The notes: generated from the sequence alone by a model not told the origin. A stretch of DNA of 64,000 nt from an uncultured Clostridia bacterium (GCA_947630625.1 CANRIL010000001.1:111355-175354), one strand, 5' to 3'. Shown: positions 24,001 to 30,946, counted from the stretch's first letter. Made by a program: numbers and translations.

Positions 24001-24172
24001 GCATGTGGAACCCGCCGAATCCCATCTTAAAAAGGCAGTCTATCTGCCGCAAAAGCTCGTCCCGCTCGAGCTCGCAGTTCCAGCTCCAGAAAGGCGCGCC
24101 CCTGTATTCAGAGGTCGGATCCCTGAAAAGCTCATCGTCAAGGCGATATTCCGTATTTTTTTTGTAAAGCAT
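21065..24172 (-). CDS. Large glycoside hydrolase, GH106-like
   Basis: A 1035-residue intracellular protein (no signal peptide). The N-terminal segment YRGAPFWSWNCELERDELLRQIDCLFKMGFGGFHMHSRTGM and YDEDRWPSGSCGG is characteristic of the GH106/alpha-L-rhamnosidase-like group as I know it. A TIM-barrel catalytic part extends to about residue 520, followed by a domain with VGVIHPVESYW and sandwich domains in the last about 400 residues (GKTYINC, EWCYVLGDFGVKV). The likely role is cleavage of plant or host glycan oligosaccharides. I start at 24172 (RBS GAGGTG); the 51-residue extension in the ORF track overlaps the promoter. Confidence 0.78.
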   Translation of the reverse strand: MLYKKNTEYRLDDELFRDPTSEYRGAPFWSWNCELERDELLRQIDCLFKMGFGGFHMHSRTGMATPYLSDDFLNLVGACVERARELGMKAWLYDEDRWPSGSCGGKVTKDHPELRQRTLTAELHAPDGALDFDEAVSKGAPYIVAVFDVIANERGEMEKYTRVEPTDDLTAGAVRWYFNSYCQGFSEWYNNSAYIDTLDPDAADSFIRLTYDVYRERFGSDFGGLIPAIFTDEPQFASKRTLSRSQPDARSRAVFPWTPRLPEFFLDRYGYDIVNELPCLILELPNGEVSQARYHFHDCAAEMFTRGYNDRCGKWCEKNGILFTGHLMEEPTLESQTHAVGDAMRSYRNMQLPGIDMLCNRVELTTAKQAQSAVHQYGREGMTSELYGVTNWDFDFRGHKFQGDWQAALGVTVRVHHLSWVSMEGDAKRDYPASINYQSPWYDKYKYVEDHFARVNTAMTRGKPVVRVGVIHPVESYWLRFGPNDLCSRYKSQLEENFANITRWLLTGSIDFDFICESTLPDQFIETEAGLRVGEMTYDVVVVPAPETIRGTTLSILSDFADKGGEIIFAGDPPKYVDAKRSDEPERLSLRCRRVQFSRAAVLSALTDVRMLSISEANGNETNDLIYQMRRDNDCDWLFIAHISMPVCPDVSHPRRITIKLEDEYSPVLYDTVNGEIKSIDFHISGGKTYINCIIYAQDSLLLRLDRCLDINTVDTNDRPRYEVTAQTDFRLPAAYTLSEPNVLLLDTARYSVDEGELSPVEEEILRADNICRLALGMGRRNPRPAQPWTIVKKPPEHKINLRFTFDSEIEYEGALFAIEHPEFSVIKFNGADVDVTPRGYFTDKSIKTVSLPPIRKGENVIDVTLPLGDRTATEWCYVLGDFGVKVRGCRKTIIAKEDALGFGAVTSQGLPFYSGNITYELPFTSPGGNCVVRVNAYRGAAVTVKIDEGDERIIAYEPYTADFGELPEGEHTLRVTLLGTRHNSFGALHATDYGNDWYGPDKWRTTGEGWCYEYKYRDMGVMCSPVVTFYDVKK

Positions 24173-24242
24173 ATTACACCTCGAAAAAGCGTCTGATTTT
24201 TTTGATTTTGCGATAAAGACCGATATGTTTTGTCCATTTCGG

Positions 24243-24271
24243 ATTATATCAGATGAATGATAATAAGTAAA
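24243..24271 (-). promoter_or_regulatory. Promoter of the GH106-like gene
   Basis: TTTACT and TATAAT are 17 bases apart on the minus strand, about 70 bases before the chosen ATG. Confidence 0.65.
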
Positions 24272-24318
24272 GAAAAACTTGTAATAAACACACTTGAAAT
24301 TTTTCTGACAATTTCGTA

Positions 24319-24347
24319 TTGACAAGCGGGAAATAATGTGGTATTAT
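24319..24347 (+). promoter_or_regulatory. Promoter of the tRNA cluster
   Basis: TTGACA and TATTAT are 17 bases apart; tRNA-Gly begins about 28 bases after the -10 box. Confidence 0.8.
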
Positions 24348-24375
24348 AATTGAGCGTTCAGAAAGCGCGGTACTT

Positions 24376-24447
24376 GCGGGTGTAGTACAATGGTTAGTAC
24401 GCCAGCCTTCCAAGCTGGATACGTGGGTTCGATTCCCATCACCCGCT
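24376..24447 (+). tRNA. tRNA-Gly (TCC)
   Basis: Acceptor GCGGGTG/CACCCGC, anticodon arm CCAGC-CTTCCAA-GCTGG with anticodon TCC, T-arm GTGGGTTCGATTCCCAT. Discriminator T; CCA is not encoded. Confidence 0.95.
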
Positions 24448-24456
24448 TTTACAAAT

Positions 24457-24530
24457 GTACCTGTAGCTCAGCCGGATAGAGCAACTGCCTTCTAAGCAGT
24501 AGGTCGCGGGTTCGAGTCCCTCCAGGTACG
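24457..24530 (+). tRNA. tRNA-Arg (TCT)
   Basis: Acceptor GTACCTG/CAGGTAC, anticodon arm ACTGC-CTTCTAA-GCAGT with anticodon TCT, T-arm GCGGGTTCGAGTCCCTC. Discriminator G. Confidence 0.95.
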
Positions 24531-24537
24531 GTAATAC

Positions 24538-24612
24538 GGTGGGTGTAGCTCAGTTGGTTAGAGCGTCAGGTTGTGGCCCTGAAGGCCGTGGGTTCGAGTC
24601 CCATCATTCACC
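24538..24612 (+). tRNA. tRNA-His (GTG)
   Basis: Acceptor GTGGGTG/CATTCAC with two G-T pairs, anticodon arm CAGG-TTGTGGC-CCTG with anticodon GTG, T-arm GTGGGTTCGAGTCCCAT. The extra G at 24538 can pair with discriminator C, the usual histidine identity element. Confidence 0.95.
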
Positions 24613-24617
24613 TTTTG

Positions 24618-24653
24618 ACCGTGTCGCCATTTAATAGGCGGTACGGTTTTTTT
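24618..24653 (+). terminator. Terminator of the tRNA cluster
   Basis: ACCGTGTCGCC pairs with GGCGGTACGGT around ATTTAATA, followed by a run of T. Confidence 0.88.
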
Positions 24654-24663
24654 GCCGTCACTA

Positions 24664-25440
24664 TTAAAAGGCGTGATTCTGCCTGAAAACTTCAAAGGCG
24701 ATGATGGCGGCGGATGATTGTGCCGACAGCGCCGCTTTGAAATCACGGCCGTAGTCGATCCTGACCGTTTCGTCGACCTTCGCCATGAGATTTTTTGAAA
24801 TTCCGCGCATCTCGCCGCCGACTATTATGAATATCGGAGCTTTCAGCGACACGCCGTACATCGAGACGGCGTTTTCCTTTGCCGCCGCAATTATCTTGTA
24901 TCCGCGGGCTCTGAAAATATCTATTGCCGCCGATGGGTCGGCTGAAAACATCGGCGCAAGCTCGGACGCGCCGGCGGACGAACGGCAGACGACGCCTGCA
25001 GCCGACATCCAGTTTCGCGGGGGAAGTACGATCCCGTTCGCGCCCGCGGCGTAAATAGAGCGCACGGCGGAGCCGAAATTATACGGGTCCTCGATCCCGT
25101 CAAGCATCATATAAAAGCCGTTGTCAACAATGTCGTCGTCGGTCAGCTCCGGCAGAGTGCGTTCACCGCACAGCGCCACAAATCCGCCGTGGCTCGTCCC
25201 GAGCGTCAGTTCAGCTATTCGGTCGGGATCGGCTTCAGTAAGCGTAAATCCGTGTTTGTCCTTTATTTTTTGCAGCCATGAAAGCTCGCGCGCGTATTTG
25301 TCCTTTCGAGATGCGTCATACAGTATCTCGTTTATGCGCCGCTCCGATATGCCTTCATCGCGGGATTTAATGATTGCTCGTATTGAGGTAAGTCCCTCAA
25401 ATACGTTTGAGGGGAGATATTTTTCGGCTTCGTTTTTCAT
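24664..25440 (-). CDS. TrmH/SpoU-family RNA 2'-O-methyltransferase
   Basis: A 258-residue protein with an N-terminal RNA-binding domain (SERRINEILYDASRKDKYARELSWLQ) and a SPOUT domain: motif 1 DGIEDPYNFGSAVRSIYAAGA, motif 2 IFIIVGGEMRGIS and a degenerate motif 3, ALSAQSSAAIIAFEVFRQ, where SLN-type residues are usual. It probably methylates a ribose in rRNA or tRNA, but the changed motif 3 could affect activity. It is transcribed away from spoIIID and converges on the tRNA cluster. Confidence 0.88.
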   Translation of the reverse strand: MKNEAEKYLPSNVFEGLTSIRAIIKSRDEGISERRINEILYDASRKDKYARELSWLQKIKDKHGFTLTEADPDRIAELTLGTSHGGFVALCGERTLPELTDDDIVDNGFYMMLDGIEDPYNFGSAVRSIYAAGANGIVLPPRNWMSAAGVVCRSSAGASELAPMFSADPSAAIDIFRARGYKIIAAAKENAVSMYGVSLKAPIFIIVGGEMRGISKNLMAKVDETVRIDYGRDFKAALSAQSSAAIIAFEVFRQNHAF

Positions 25441-25468
25441 TTTTTATAAACCACATCTTTCATGAGTT

Positions 25469-25497
25469 TCATAATACCGCTCATTTCCTCATAGGAT
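25469..25497 (+). promoter_or_regulatory. Candidate sigma-E promoter of spoIIID
   Basis: TCATAAT and CATAGGAT, 14 bases apart, match the sigma-E pattern (KMATATT and CATACAHT) at 6 of 7 and 6 of 8 positions. In Bacillus subtilis spoIIID is transcribed by mother-cell sigma-E. Confidence 0.6.
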
Positions 25498-25542
25498 TTA
25501 CTAAACAATCCGCAAGCAAGGAAGAGAGGAAAAGCGGCAGCA

Positions 25543-25848
25543 GTGAAAGCAGTAAGGTCGAGGATAAACCTCGGAGGCAAAGACAGGGAAGAGTTGATAG
25601 GGGAATACATAATCGAGCACGGTGCAACGGTCAGGGGCGCCGCCGCTTATTTCGGCATATCAAAGTCGACCGTACATAAAGATGTCTCGCTGCGTCTGCA
25701 GGAAACAGATTATGAGCTGTACCGCCGCGTCAAAGCCGTCCTTGACAGAAACAAGGCGGAGCGCCACATCAGAGGCGGCGAGGCGACAAAGCGCAAATAC
25801 ATGATAAAGCGCAGTCTCAGCGCAAAACCTGATTGTGCCGGATCGTAA
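25543..25848 (+). CDS. spoIIID: Sporulation transcription factor SpoIIID
   Basis: A 101-residue protein that matches SpoIIID along its length: GEYIIEHGATVRGAAAYFGISKSTVHKDVSLRLQETDYELYRRVKAVLDRNKAERHIRGGEATKRKY. The SKSTVHKD helix is the DNA-reading helix and HIRGGEATK is the conserved basic tail. It regulates mother-cell genes during sporulation. The start is GTG, with AGAGGAA about 12 bases upstream. Its 3' end overlaps the convergent gene at 25817 by 32 bases. This gene is the clearest evidence that the organism belongs to an endospore-forming lineage. Confidence 0.95.
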   Translation: MKAVRSRINLGGKDREELIGEYIIEHGATVRGAAAYFGISKSTVHKDVSLRLQETDYELYRRVKAVLDRNKAERHIRGGEATKRKYMIKRSLSAKPDCAGS

Positions 25849-26521
25849 AATAACCGAATGTCGCAGGCTTAATTGTGCGATTTATCAGTTTTGTATAATA
25901 GTCGGGATTCCCGTATGGACCGACGCCGAATTTCATGCCTGTGCCGAAAACTACTGTTTTGCCTTGCGTCAAAAGCTCGCTTGCAAGCGTGCGCACCGAC
26001 GGCAGGTGTAGATTGCAGTAATTTATCTCGTAGACGGCACGCGGTATCTTATATAGCGATTGAGCGGCGCGATCGGGTATCCACAGCACCGCTTTTTCGG
26101 TTTCGGTGATTACAGGAATAAATTTTAGGTCATAAATTATGCTGTGCAGTTCGGAGATGATCATGTCTGCGTCTTTCGTGGGCGGGACGGTGATGAAAAT
26201 GTACTTTTCGCCGTTGCTGACCGTCACAAGCCTTGAAAGTCCTCGCATTTTGGAGACGCCGGGAAAAAGCGGAACAACGGAAACAGCGCGTATCCGCGGT
26301 TTACATTTTATATTTTCGCGGAAAGTTCTTTCGAAAGTTCGCCGTGTGTCAAGATGTATCGGAACGGACAAGGACGGATCAAAAAAGAATGCGAAATAAA
26401 TGAGCTTGACTGAGTTGCGTTCGTATGCGTCGATTATGCTGCGAAGCCTCAGGCGGTCATTTTCTTTATCGGGGTGAAGATATGTCCGCGCGAAATAATC
26501 ATTCAGCGAAAATAAAGCCAT
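25817..26521 (-). CDS. Unknown protein, about 234 residues
   Basis: I do not recognise this protein. It begins MALFSLNDYFARTYLHPDKENDRLRLRSIIDAYERNS and has no signal peptide or clear motif; its C-terminal half is rich in aromatic residues. I prefer the start at 26521, with GAGAGG nine bases upstream, over the ORF-track start at 26566, because the TATAAT box at 26574-26579 would start transcription at about that position. It converges on spoIIID with 32 bases of overlap. Confidence 0.7.
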   Translation of the reverse strand: MALFSLNDYFARTYLHPDKENDRLRLRSIIDAYERNSVKLIYFAFFFDPSLSVPIHLDTRRTFERTFRENIKCKPRIRAVSVVPLFPGVSKMRGLSRLVTVSNGEKYIFITVPPTKDADMIISELHSIIYDLKFIPVITETEKAVLWIPDRAAQSLYKIPRAVYEINYCNLHLPSVRTLASELLTQGKTVVFGTGMKFGVGPYGNPDYYTKLINRTIKPATFGYFTIRHNQVLR

Positions 26522-26573
26522 GAACAGCTGCCTCTCGAAAAGACGATTTTGACTGTACCAAAACATTTAACTT

Positions 26574-26579
26574 ATTATA
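26574..26579 (-). promoter_or_regulatory. -10 box of the unknown gene at 25817
   Basis: TATAAT on the minus strand; the base 17 upstream gives only a poor -35 (TATCGT). Confidence 0.45.
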
Positions 26580-26602
26580 ACACAAATTTGGCCATAACGA
26601 TA

Positions 26603-26631
26603 TTGCAAATTCAAATAAAGTGGGATATAAT
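26603..26631 (+). promoter_or_regulatory. coaX promoter
   Basis: TTGCAA and TATAAT are 17 bases apart. The leader to the coaX start is about 155 bases and contains the palindrome at 26733. Confidence 0.75.
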
Positions 26632-26732
26632 TTGAATGTGATAAATCAACAAACTCGCGGCCGTTTTATCGGTGCTGTTTCGCATGCGGAATACGGGGGA
26701 AGACCTCGCGTTATTGGATTTGCGGAATCAGC

Positions 26733-26762
26733 AATTATACAAAATGCAAATTTTGTATAATT
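26733..26762 (+). repeat. 13-bp perfect palindrome ahead of coaX
   Basis: AATTATACAAAAT and ATTTTGTATAATT flank four bases. One arm with its next base (ATTTTGTATAATTC) recurs at 27613-27626, just after coaX. Confidence 0.85.
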
Positions 26763-26791
26763 CAGAGAAGTGATTTTAGGTGGGGGATCGT

Positions 26792-27610
26792 ATGCTGCTT
26801 GCTATTGATATCGGCAACACGAGCGTCGCGTTCGGGCTTTTTGATATGCAGGCCGACGCCAATATGGATGCGCCGCTGGAGCCGGTCGTTCTTTCGCGCG
26901 TCGCTGTTCGGAAAAACGCGAGCGCCGATGAATACGCTGTCATGATGCGTGAGATCCTTCGGCTTCGTCTCGGCGTGAATGAACCTGAGATCGACTCAGC
27001 CGCGATCTCCTCAGTCGTCCCAAGCACGTCGCTCGCCGTATCCGAGGCTGCCGTGATCTTATCAGGCAAAAAACCGTACATGATCGGTCCCGGCGTTCGC
27101 ACGGGCTTCCGTATCGGTATTTATGATCCTGCGTGCCTCGGAGCCGACATCGTATCAAACGCGGCAGCATCACTTGATCTGTGTCAGCCTCCGCTCGTCA
27201 TATTTGACGCCGGTACGGCAAACACTATCACTGTCATCGACAGTGACCGCACATTGACCGGAACGGTCATTTCGCCCGGTCTGCGTATCTCGGCGGCAGC
27301 CTTATCTGAGCACGCTGAGCTGCTCGATTCTGTGCCGCTCGGCGGCGGCAAGCTGCCTATGATCGGCCGTGACACCGAGGAATCTGTCAGAGCCGGGCTC
27401 ATATATGGAAATTCCATGATGCTCGACGGCTTTGTCCGCAGTATTCGCGAGAGTCTTTCATCGAAGGACAAGCCTCAAACGCTCAGTCTTATCGCGACCG
27501 GTGAATTCGCGCCGGTCATAATCGAGCATTGTAGAAATAAATTTACATTTGATGAGGCGCTTACACTCAAGGGTGTCGCATCACTTTACAGACGAAATCG
27601 CCTCTCATAA
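26792..27610 (+). CDS. coaX: Type III pantothenate kinase
   Basis: A 272-residue kinase of the ASKHA fold that makes 4'-phosphopantothenate, the first step of coenzyme A synthesis. The phosphate-binding motif AIDIGNTSVAFGLFD is at the N-terminus, and DAGTANTITVID, VISPGLRIS and GLIYGN follow in family order. The ATG at 26792 has GGTGGGGG five bases upstream, while the ORF-track GTG would itself lie in that site. It precedes an ECF-transporter S component that may import pantothenate. Confidence 0.95.
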   Translation: MLLAIDIGNTSVAFGLFDMQADANMDAPLEPVVLSRVAVRKNASADEYAVMMREILRLRLGVNEPEIDSAAISSVVPSTSLAVSEAAVILSGKKPYMIGPGVRTGFRIGIYDPACLGADIVSNAAASLDLCQPPLVIFDAGTANTITVIDSDRTLTGTVISPGLRISAAALSEHAELLDSVPLGGGKLPMIGRDTEESVRAGLIYGNSMMLDGFVRSIRESLSSKDKPQTLSLIATGEFAPVIIEHCRNKFTFDEALTLKGVASLYRRNRLS

Positions 27611-27660
27611 AGATTTTGTATAATTCCGGCTACGGCCGTAATTATAAATTAAACTGCGCC

Positions 27661-27709
27661 ACACCGCTGTATTCGCGGGCGGCAGCACGGGTTTGAGTCC
27701 CGGAGGTGT
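27661..27709 (+). promoter_or_regulatory. Structured leader with sequestered ribosome binding site
   Basis: ACACC (27661) can pair with GGTGT (27705), enclosing GCTG/CAGC and the hairpin CGGG-TTTGAGT-CCCG. The Shine-Dalgarno GGAGGTG lies in the 3' strand of the closing stem, so folding would block translation of the transporter gene. The fold is small and not a riboswitch class I recognise. Confidence 0.5.
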
Positions 27710-27712
27710 AAA

Positions 27713-28309
27713 ATGAATACAGTAACGAAAAACCATGAGCGCACTCGCAAGCTCGTGGGAACCGCCATCCTGACTGCCATCGTAGTCATACTTCAGTTTA
27801 TAAGTCTGAATCTGCGATTCACAGCATTCTCGATCACGCTTGTACTTATGCCGGTCGTCCTTGGCGCCGCGCTTTACGGCGTTGCGACTGGTGCGTGGCT
27901 CGGATTTGTCTTCGGCGTTGTCGTCCTTGCCACCGGCGACGCGGCTGCTTTTCTCGCGGTCAGCATTCCTGCGACGGTTGCGGTCGTTCTCGCCAAAGGA
28001 ACGCTTGCCGGGCTTGTATCCGGTGCGGCTTATAAGCTGCTTGAACGCTTCAACAGATACGCGGCGGTCATCACGGCGTCGGTGCTCTCCCCTGTCACAA
28101 ACACCGGTGTTTTCCTTATAGGCTGCCGGCTGTTCTTCTGGGATACGATCAAGTCCTGGGCATCTGATAATGGTCAGAGCGTGGTTGTGTATGTCATTCT
28201 GGGGCTGGTCGGGATAAATTTTATAATCGAACTTGCGATCAACCTGATTTTAGACCCCGCCATCGTCCGCCTTATAGATATTGTCAAGAAGCCTAAAGCA
28301 GCCGATTGA
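27713..28309 (+). CDS. ECF transporter S component (pantothenate or other vitamin)
   Basis: A 198-residue membrane protein with about six helices, the size and pattern of ECF S components (TAILTAIVVILQF, SITLVLMPVVLGAALYGVATGAWLGFVFGVVV, KGTLAGLVSGAAYKLL). The helix-1 pattern TAILTAIVV with small residues is where such proteins contact EcfT. Location directly after coaX suggests pantothenate (PanT-like), but riboflavin or another vitamin cannot be excluded. ATG follows GGAGGTG. A terminator follows. Confidence 0.82.
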   Translation: MNTVTKNHERTRKLVGTAILTAIVVILQFISLNLRFTAFSITLVLMPVVLGAALYGVATGAWLGFVFGVVVLATGDAAAFLAVSIPATVAVVLAKGTLAGLVSGAAYKLLERFNRYAAVITASVLSPVTNTGVFLIGCRLFFWDTIKSWASDNGQSVVVYVILGLVGINFIIELAINLILDPAIVRLIDIVKKPKAAD

Positions 28310-28329
28310 TCGAATATCGCTCACATTAT

Positions 28330-28370
28330 GGGAACCGCGATCTTGTTTTCGCGGTTCCCGATGTTTTTTT
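28330..28370 (+). terminator. Terminator of the coaX operon
   Basis: GGGAACCGCGA and TCGCGGTTCCC pair perfectly, followed by GATGTTTTTTT. Confidence 0.9.
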
Positions 28371-28404
28371 GCTTAAAAAAATTTTAAAAAAATTTTGAAA
28401 ACAG

Positions 28405-28433
28405 TTCAATTTGCTGCAAAACTATGGTATAAT
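28405..28433 (+). promoter_or_regulatory. Promoter of the flavodoxin-like/rnhA operon
   Basis: TTCAAT and TATAAT are 17 bases apart; the first ATG is 80 bases downstream. Confidence 0.6.
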
Positions 28434-28512
28434 GTTGATATGGCGTAGCTGCGAGCCTTTCGCATTGGACTCGTCACGCCGAAATAATTACTTATTCGGA
28501 GGAATATTCCAC

Positions 28513-28944
28513 ATGAAAATGCGTGTTCTTTATTCATCGGGCAACAAGAAGGTCGTTGCTTACGCCACAGCTCTCGGTGAGGCTCAGGACGATCAGAGAT
28601 CGGCTGCCGATACGATTCCGCCCGCCTATTCCTGCGACCGTGAACGTCTCGTCGTTCTCGTGCTCTCGGTAGGCGCAAAGCTTGAGGACAAGGTTCGCCT
28701 CTTCATCGGTGAGCTTACGCCCGCAAGAGCGCAGAACGTCGCCTTCGTTTTTGAAAGCAAGGACAAGACAAGGACTCCGGCGATGGATCAGGCGATCGAC
28801 ATTATAAGACAGGCAGGCGCTAACGTTTTGGTAGACAATATTTATTATGTTGCCGGCGGCGGGCTCTTCTCTTCAAAGCTCTCCGTTGAGGAGCGCCGCG
28901 ATATCGTTGAGTGGTGTGAAGGAATAAAGGCTTCGTTAAAGTAA
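28513..28944 (+). CDS. Flavodoxin-like-fold protein
   Basis: A 143-residue soluble protein. The first strand and loop MRVLYSSGNKKVVAYATALGEA, LVVLVLSVGAKLEDKVRLFIGEL and the later NVLVDNIYYVAGGGLF suggest a flavodoxin-like fold, though the FMN phosphate loop (TxTGxT) is not intact. Cofactor binding is therefore uncertain. I start at 28513, with GGAGG nine bases upstream. It shares the transcript with rnhA, 12 bases downstream. Confidence 0.7.
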   Translation: MKMRVLYSSGNKKVVAYATALGEAQDDQRSAADTIPPAYSCDRERLVVLVLSVGAKLEDKVRLFIGELTPARAQNVAFVFESKDKTRTPAMDQAIDIIRQAGANVLVDNIYYVAGGGLFSSKLSVEERRDIVEWCEGIKASLK

Positions 28945-28956
28945 GTTCGACAAAAA

Positions 28957-29394
28957 TTGAAGAAGCTTTTTATCTACACAGACGGTTCCTGCAAAAAAAA
29001 TCCCGGTCCCGGAGGCTGGTGCGCCATACTTGTATACGGGAAAACCGAAAAGGTCATCTCCGGCGGCGAGGCTGACACGACGAACAACCGCATGGAACTC
29101 ATGGCCGTTATAAAGGCTTTGGAGGCTCTGAAAGAGCCGTGCGACATTGAACTTGTTTCGGATTCACAGTATGTCATAAACGGACTCTCAAAGGGCTGGG
29201 CGGCGTCGTGGAAGCGCAGAGGATGGAAAAAGTCGGACGGCTCGCCCGCGCTTAATCCTGACTTGTGGGAAAGGCTACTTGAGCTTATCAGTGTCCACGA
29301 GATCAAATACGTCTGGACAAAAGGCCACGACGGACATGAATATAATGAACGCTGTGATTCGATCGCGCAGAGCGAGGCTGACAAATATAAATAA
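28957..29394 (+). CDS. rnhA: Ribonuclease HI
   Basis: A 145-residue enzyme that cleaves RNA in RNA-DNA hybrids. The four acidic catalytic residues are in [15 protein letters not shown] (Asp), [13 protein letters not shown] (Glu), LVSDSQYV (Asp) and the final AQSEAD Asp-containing helix; [12 protein letters not shown] carries the conserved His. Length is normal. The only possible start in the right place is TTG at 28957, with no good Shine-Dalgarno; it is in the same frame as the upstream gene, whose TAA ends four codons earlier. Translation may therefore depend on reinitiation. Confidence 0.93.
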   Translation: MKKLFIYTDGSCKKNPGPGGWCAILVYGKTEKVISGGEADTTNNRMELMAVIKALEALKEPCDIELVSDSQYVINGLSKGWAASWKRRGWKKSDGSPALNPDLWERLLELISVHEIKYVWTKGHDGHEYNERCDSIAQSEADKYK

Positions 29395-29398
29395 AAAT

Positions 29399-29438
29399 CA
29401 GAGGAATTGCCGATAAAAACGGCTTTTCCTCTGTTTTT
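29399..29438. terminator. Bidirectional terminator between rnhA and the Nif3-like gene
   Basis: CAGAGGAA...CCG pairs with CGG...TTCCTCTG, followed by TTTTT on the plus strand and preceded by an A-run that gives T-rich sequence on the minus strand. Confidence 0.8.
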
Positions 29439-29442
29439 CGAT

Positions 29443-30219
29443 TTATAACGCCTTTGTGGCATCGCTGTTATAATAATAGTATTCGATCCCGCAAAACCGG
29501 CTCGATATCAGCTTTTCAAGCGAATGAAGAACGGGCGCTTCCGTGTTGTAATGACCGGCTTCGATCACGTTGATGCCGTACCCGGCGGCGTCTATGTCGA
29601 GGTTGTAACCGCATCTGCCTGTAACGAATGTGTCAGCGCCTGCACTGATAGCGTTCATCAGGTAGTCCTTCCCGTCGCCGCCGAGAAGCGCGACTTTGCT
29701 GACCGCTCTCCCAGAGTCAACAGTGATCAGCATGTCGGCGCTGAGCGCAGCTTTTACTTTTGAGCAGAATTCGGAGAATGAAAGCGGTGCGCACAGCTTT
29801 CCGATCCTTCCGATCTGTTCTCCGTCAGGTCCGAATGGCTCAGATTTTTCTATTCCAAGCAGACCCGCGAGCGTGTCATTGACGCCGACTTCAGGCAGTG
29901 CATCAAGCCGTGTGTGATACGAAAGGACGTTTTGCCCATGCGTTACGGCGTAAATCGCCGCGCGGGATGATGGTGTACCTTCCGAGAGCGAGCGGAGCGG
30001 TCTGAATATAAGTGGATGGTGCGAGATGACCGTATCACAGCCTACCTCGTTTGCAAATTGAAGAGCGCCGACGGTCACGTCGAGCGTAAAAAGAATTTTT
30101 TTGACGTTTGCCCCGCTGTCGGCGCACACCATGACCCCGTCGTTGTCCCAATCACATGAGAGCGAACGCGGTATCATTTCGTCAAGATACGATATAAGCT
30201 CACCGATTTTAATTTCCAT
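29443..30219 (-). CDS. Nif3-like dinuclear metal-centre protein (DUF34/YqfO)
   Basis: A 258-residue protein of the Nif3 family. CDTVISHHPLIFR carries the metal-binding HH pair, and SYHTRLDALPEVGVNDTLAGLLG and VIEAGHYNTE are the other conserved blocks with metal-binding His and Glu residues. Members bind two metal ions and form hexamers; the substrate is not settled, with GTP cyclohydrolase-like activity suggested for some. It lies directly downstream of trmK in the same operon, an arrangement common in Firmicutes. Confidence 0.93.
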   Translation of the reverse strand: MEIKIGELISYLDEMIPRSLSCDWDNDGVMVCADSGANVKKILFTLDVTVGALQFANEVGCDTVISHHPLIFRPLRSLSEGTPSSRAAIYAVTHGQNVLSYHTRLDALPEVGVNDTLAGLLGIEKSEPFGPDGEQIGRIGKLCAPLSFSEFCSKVKAALSADMLITVDSGRAVSKVALLGGDGKDYLMNAISAGADTFVTGRCGYNLDIDAAGYGINVIEAGHYNTEAPVLHSLEKLISSRFCGIEYYYYNSDATKAL

Positions 30220-30223
30220 TTTA

Positions 30224-30946
30224 TTATTCTACAACCCGATCATCCGCGAGCAGTTCAGAGAGCCGCATAACGATCGCTCGCTCATCTGACGTGTCCGCCC
30301 CGGAGATGTCCTTCCCTCTTATTATTCCATTATATTTTGAAATCTCATGTTCGAGATATTCGCGCCGGACGTTTTCGGACTCAAACTTTTTCAGCCTGAA
30401 ATCCCCGTAAAACGCCGTAAAATCATCTGCGGCGCGCGCTGCTTTGCCCGTGCAGCCCGTGTAGTCGGCGCAGATAACAGTATAATATTTTCCCTCTTCG
30501 CACACCGTAAGCTCAGAGATTATTAGAAATCCGCTGTCCCAGAGCGCGCGGCGCGCGGCGTCGTGCTTCGTCATTGGCTGGATCACAAGGCGAAACCCGT
30601 CCGACCTTATAAAACCGGCGCGCAAAATTATATCCGCTATCAGCTCGCCGCCCATACCGCATACGGCGGCGTCCGTGATCCCGCACGCATCAAGCGCGTC
30701 AAACCCGGACGTGAGAACGCATGTCACGCGGCTTTCAAGGCCGTGAGCCGAGATATTTTCCATCGCGCGCGCCAATGGCATTTGATTTATATCGGCGGCA
30801 TATGCGCGCACGGCGAGCCCGGTTTCGACCGCGTATATCGGAAGAAACGCATGATCCGTACCGATATCGGCAAATATCGAGGACGGTCTTATGTATGACG
30901 CCGCCGCCGAAAGACGGGAGCTCAGAACTATATGTTTATTTTCCAT
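30224..30946 (-). CDS. trmK: tRNA (adenine-22-N1)-methyltransferase
   Basis: A 240-residue class I methyltransferase that fits TrmK: LSSRLSAAASYI, SAM motif IFADIGTDHAFLPIYAV, AADINQMPLARA, CGMGGELIADII, and QPMTKHDAARRAL. TrmK modifies A22 of tRNA in Gram-positive bacteria. I start at 30946; there is no Shine-Dalgarno because a terminator T-run lies immediately upstream. The next gene, Nif3-like, starts four bases after the stop. Confidence 0.9.
   Translation of the reverse strand: MENKHIVLSSRLSAAASYIRPSSIFADIGTDHAFLPIYAVETGLAVRAYAADINQMPLARAMENISAHGLESRVTCVLTSGFDALDACGITDAAVCGMGGELIADIILRAGFIRSDGFRLVIQPMTKHDAARRALWDSGFLIISELTVCEEGKYYTVICADYTGCTGKAARAADDFTAFYGDFRLKKFESENVRREYLEHEISKYNGIIRGKDISGADTSDERAIVMRLSELLADDRVVE

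Noticed and set aside
24173-24325. 51-residue N-terminal extension of the GH106-like gene
   Set aside because: It covers the promoter and lacks an RBS; the family start lies at MLYKK.
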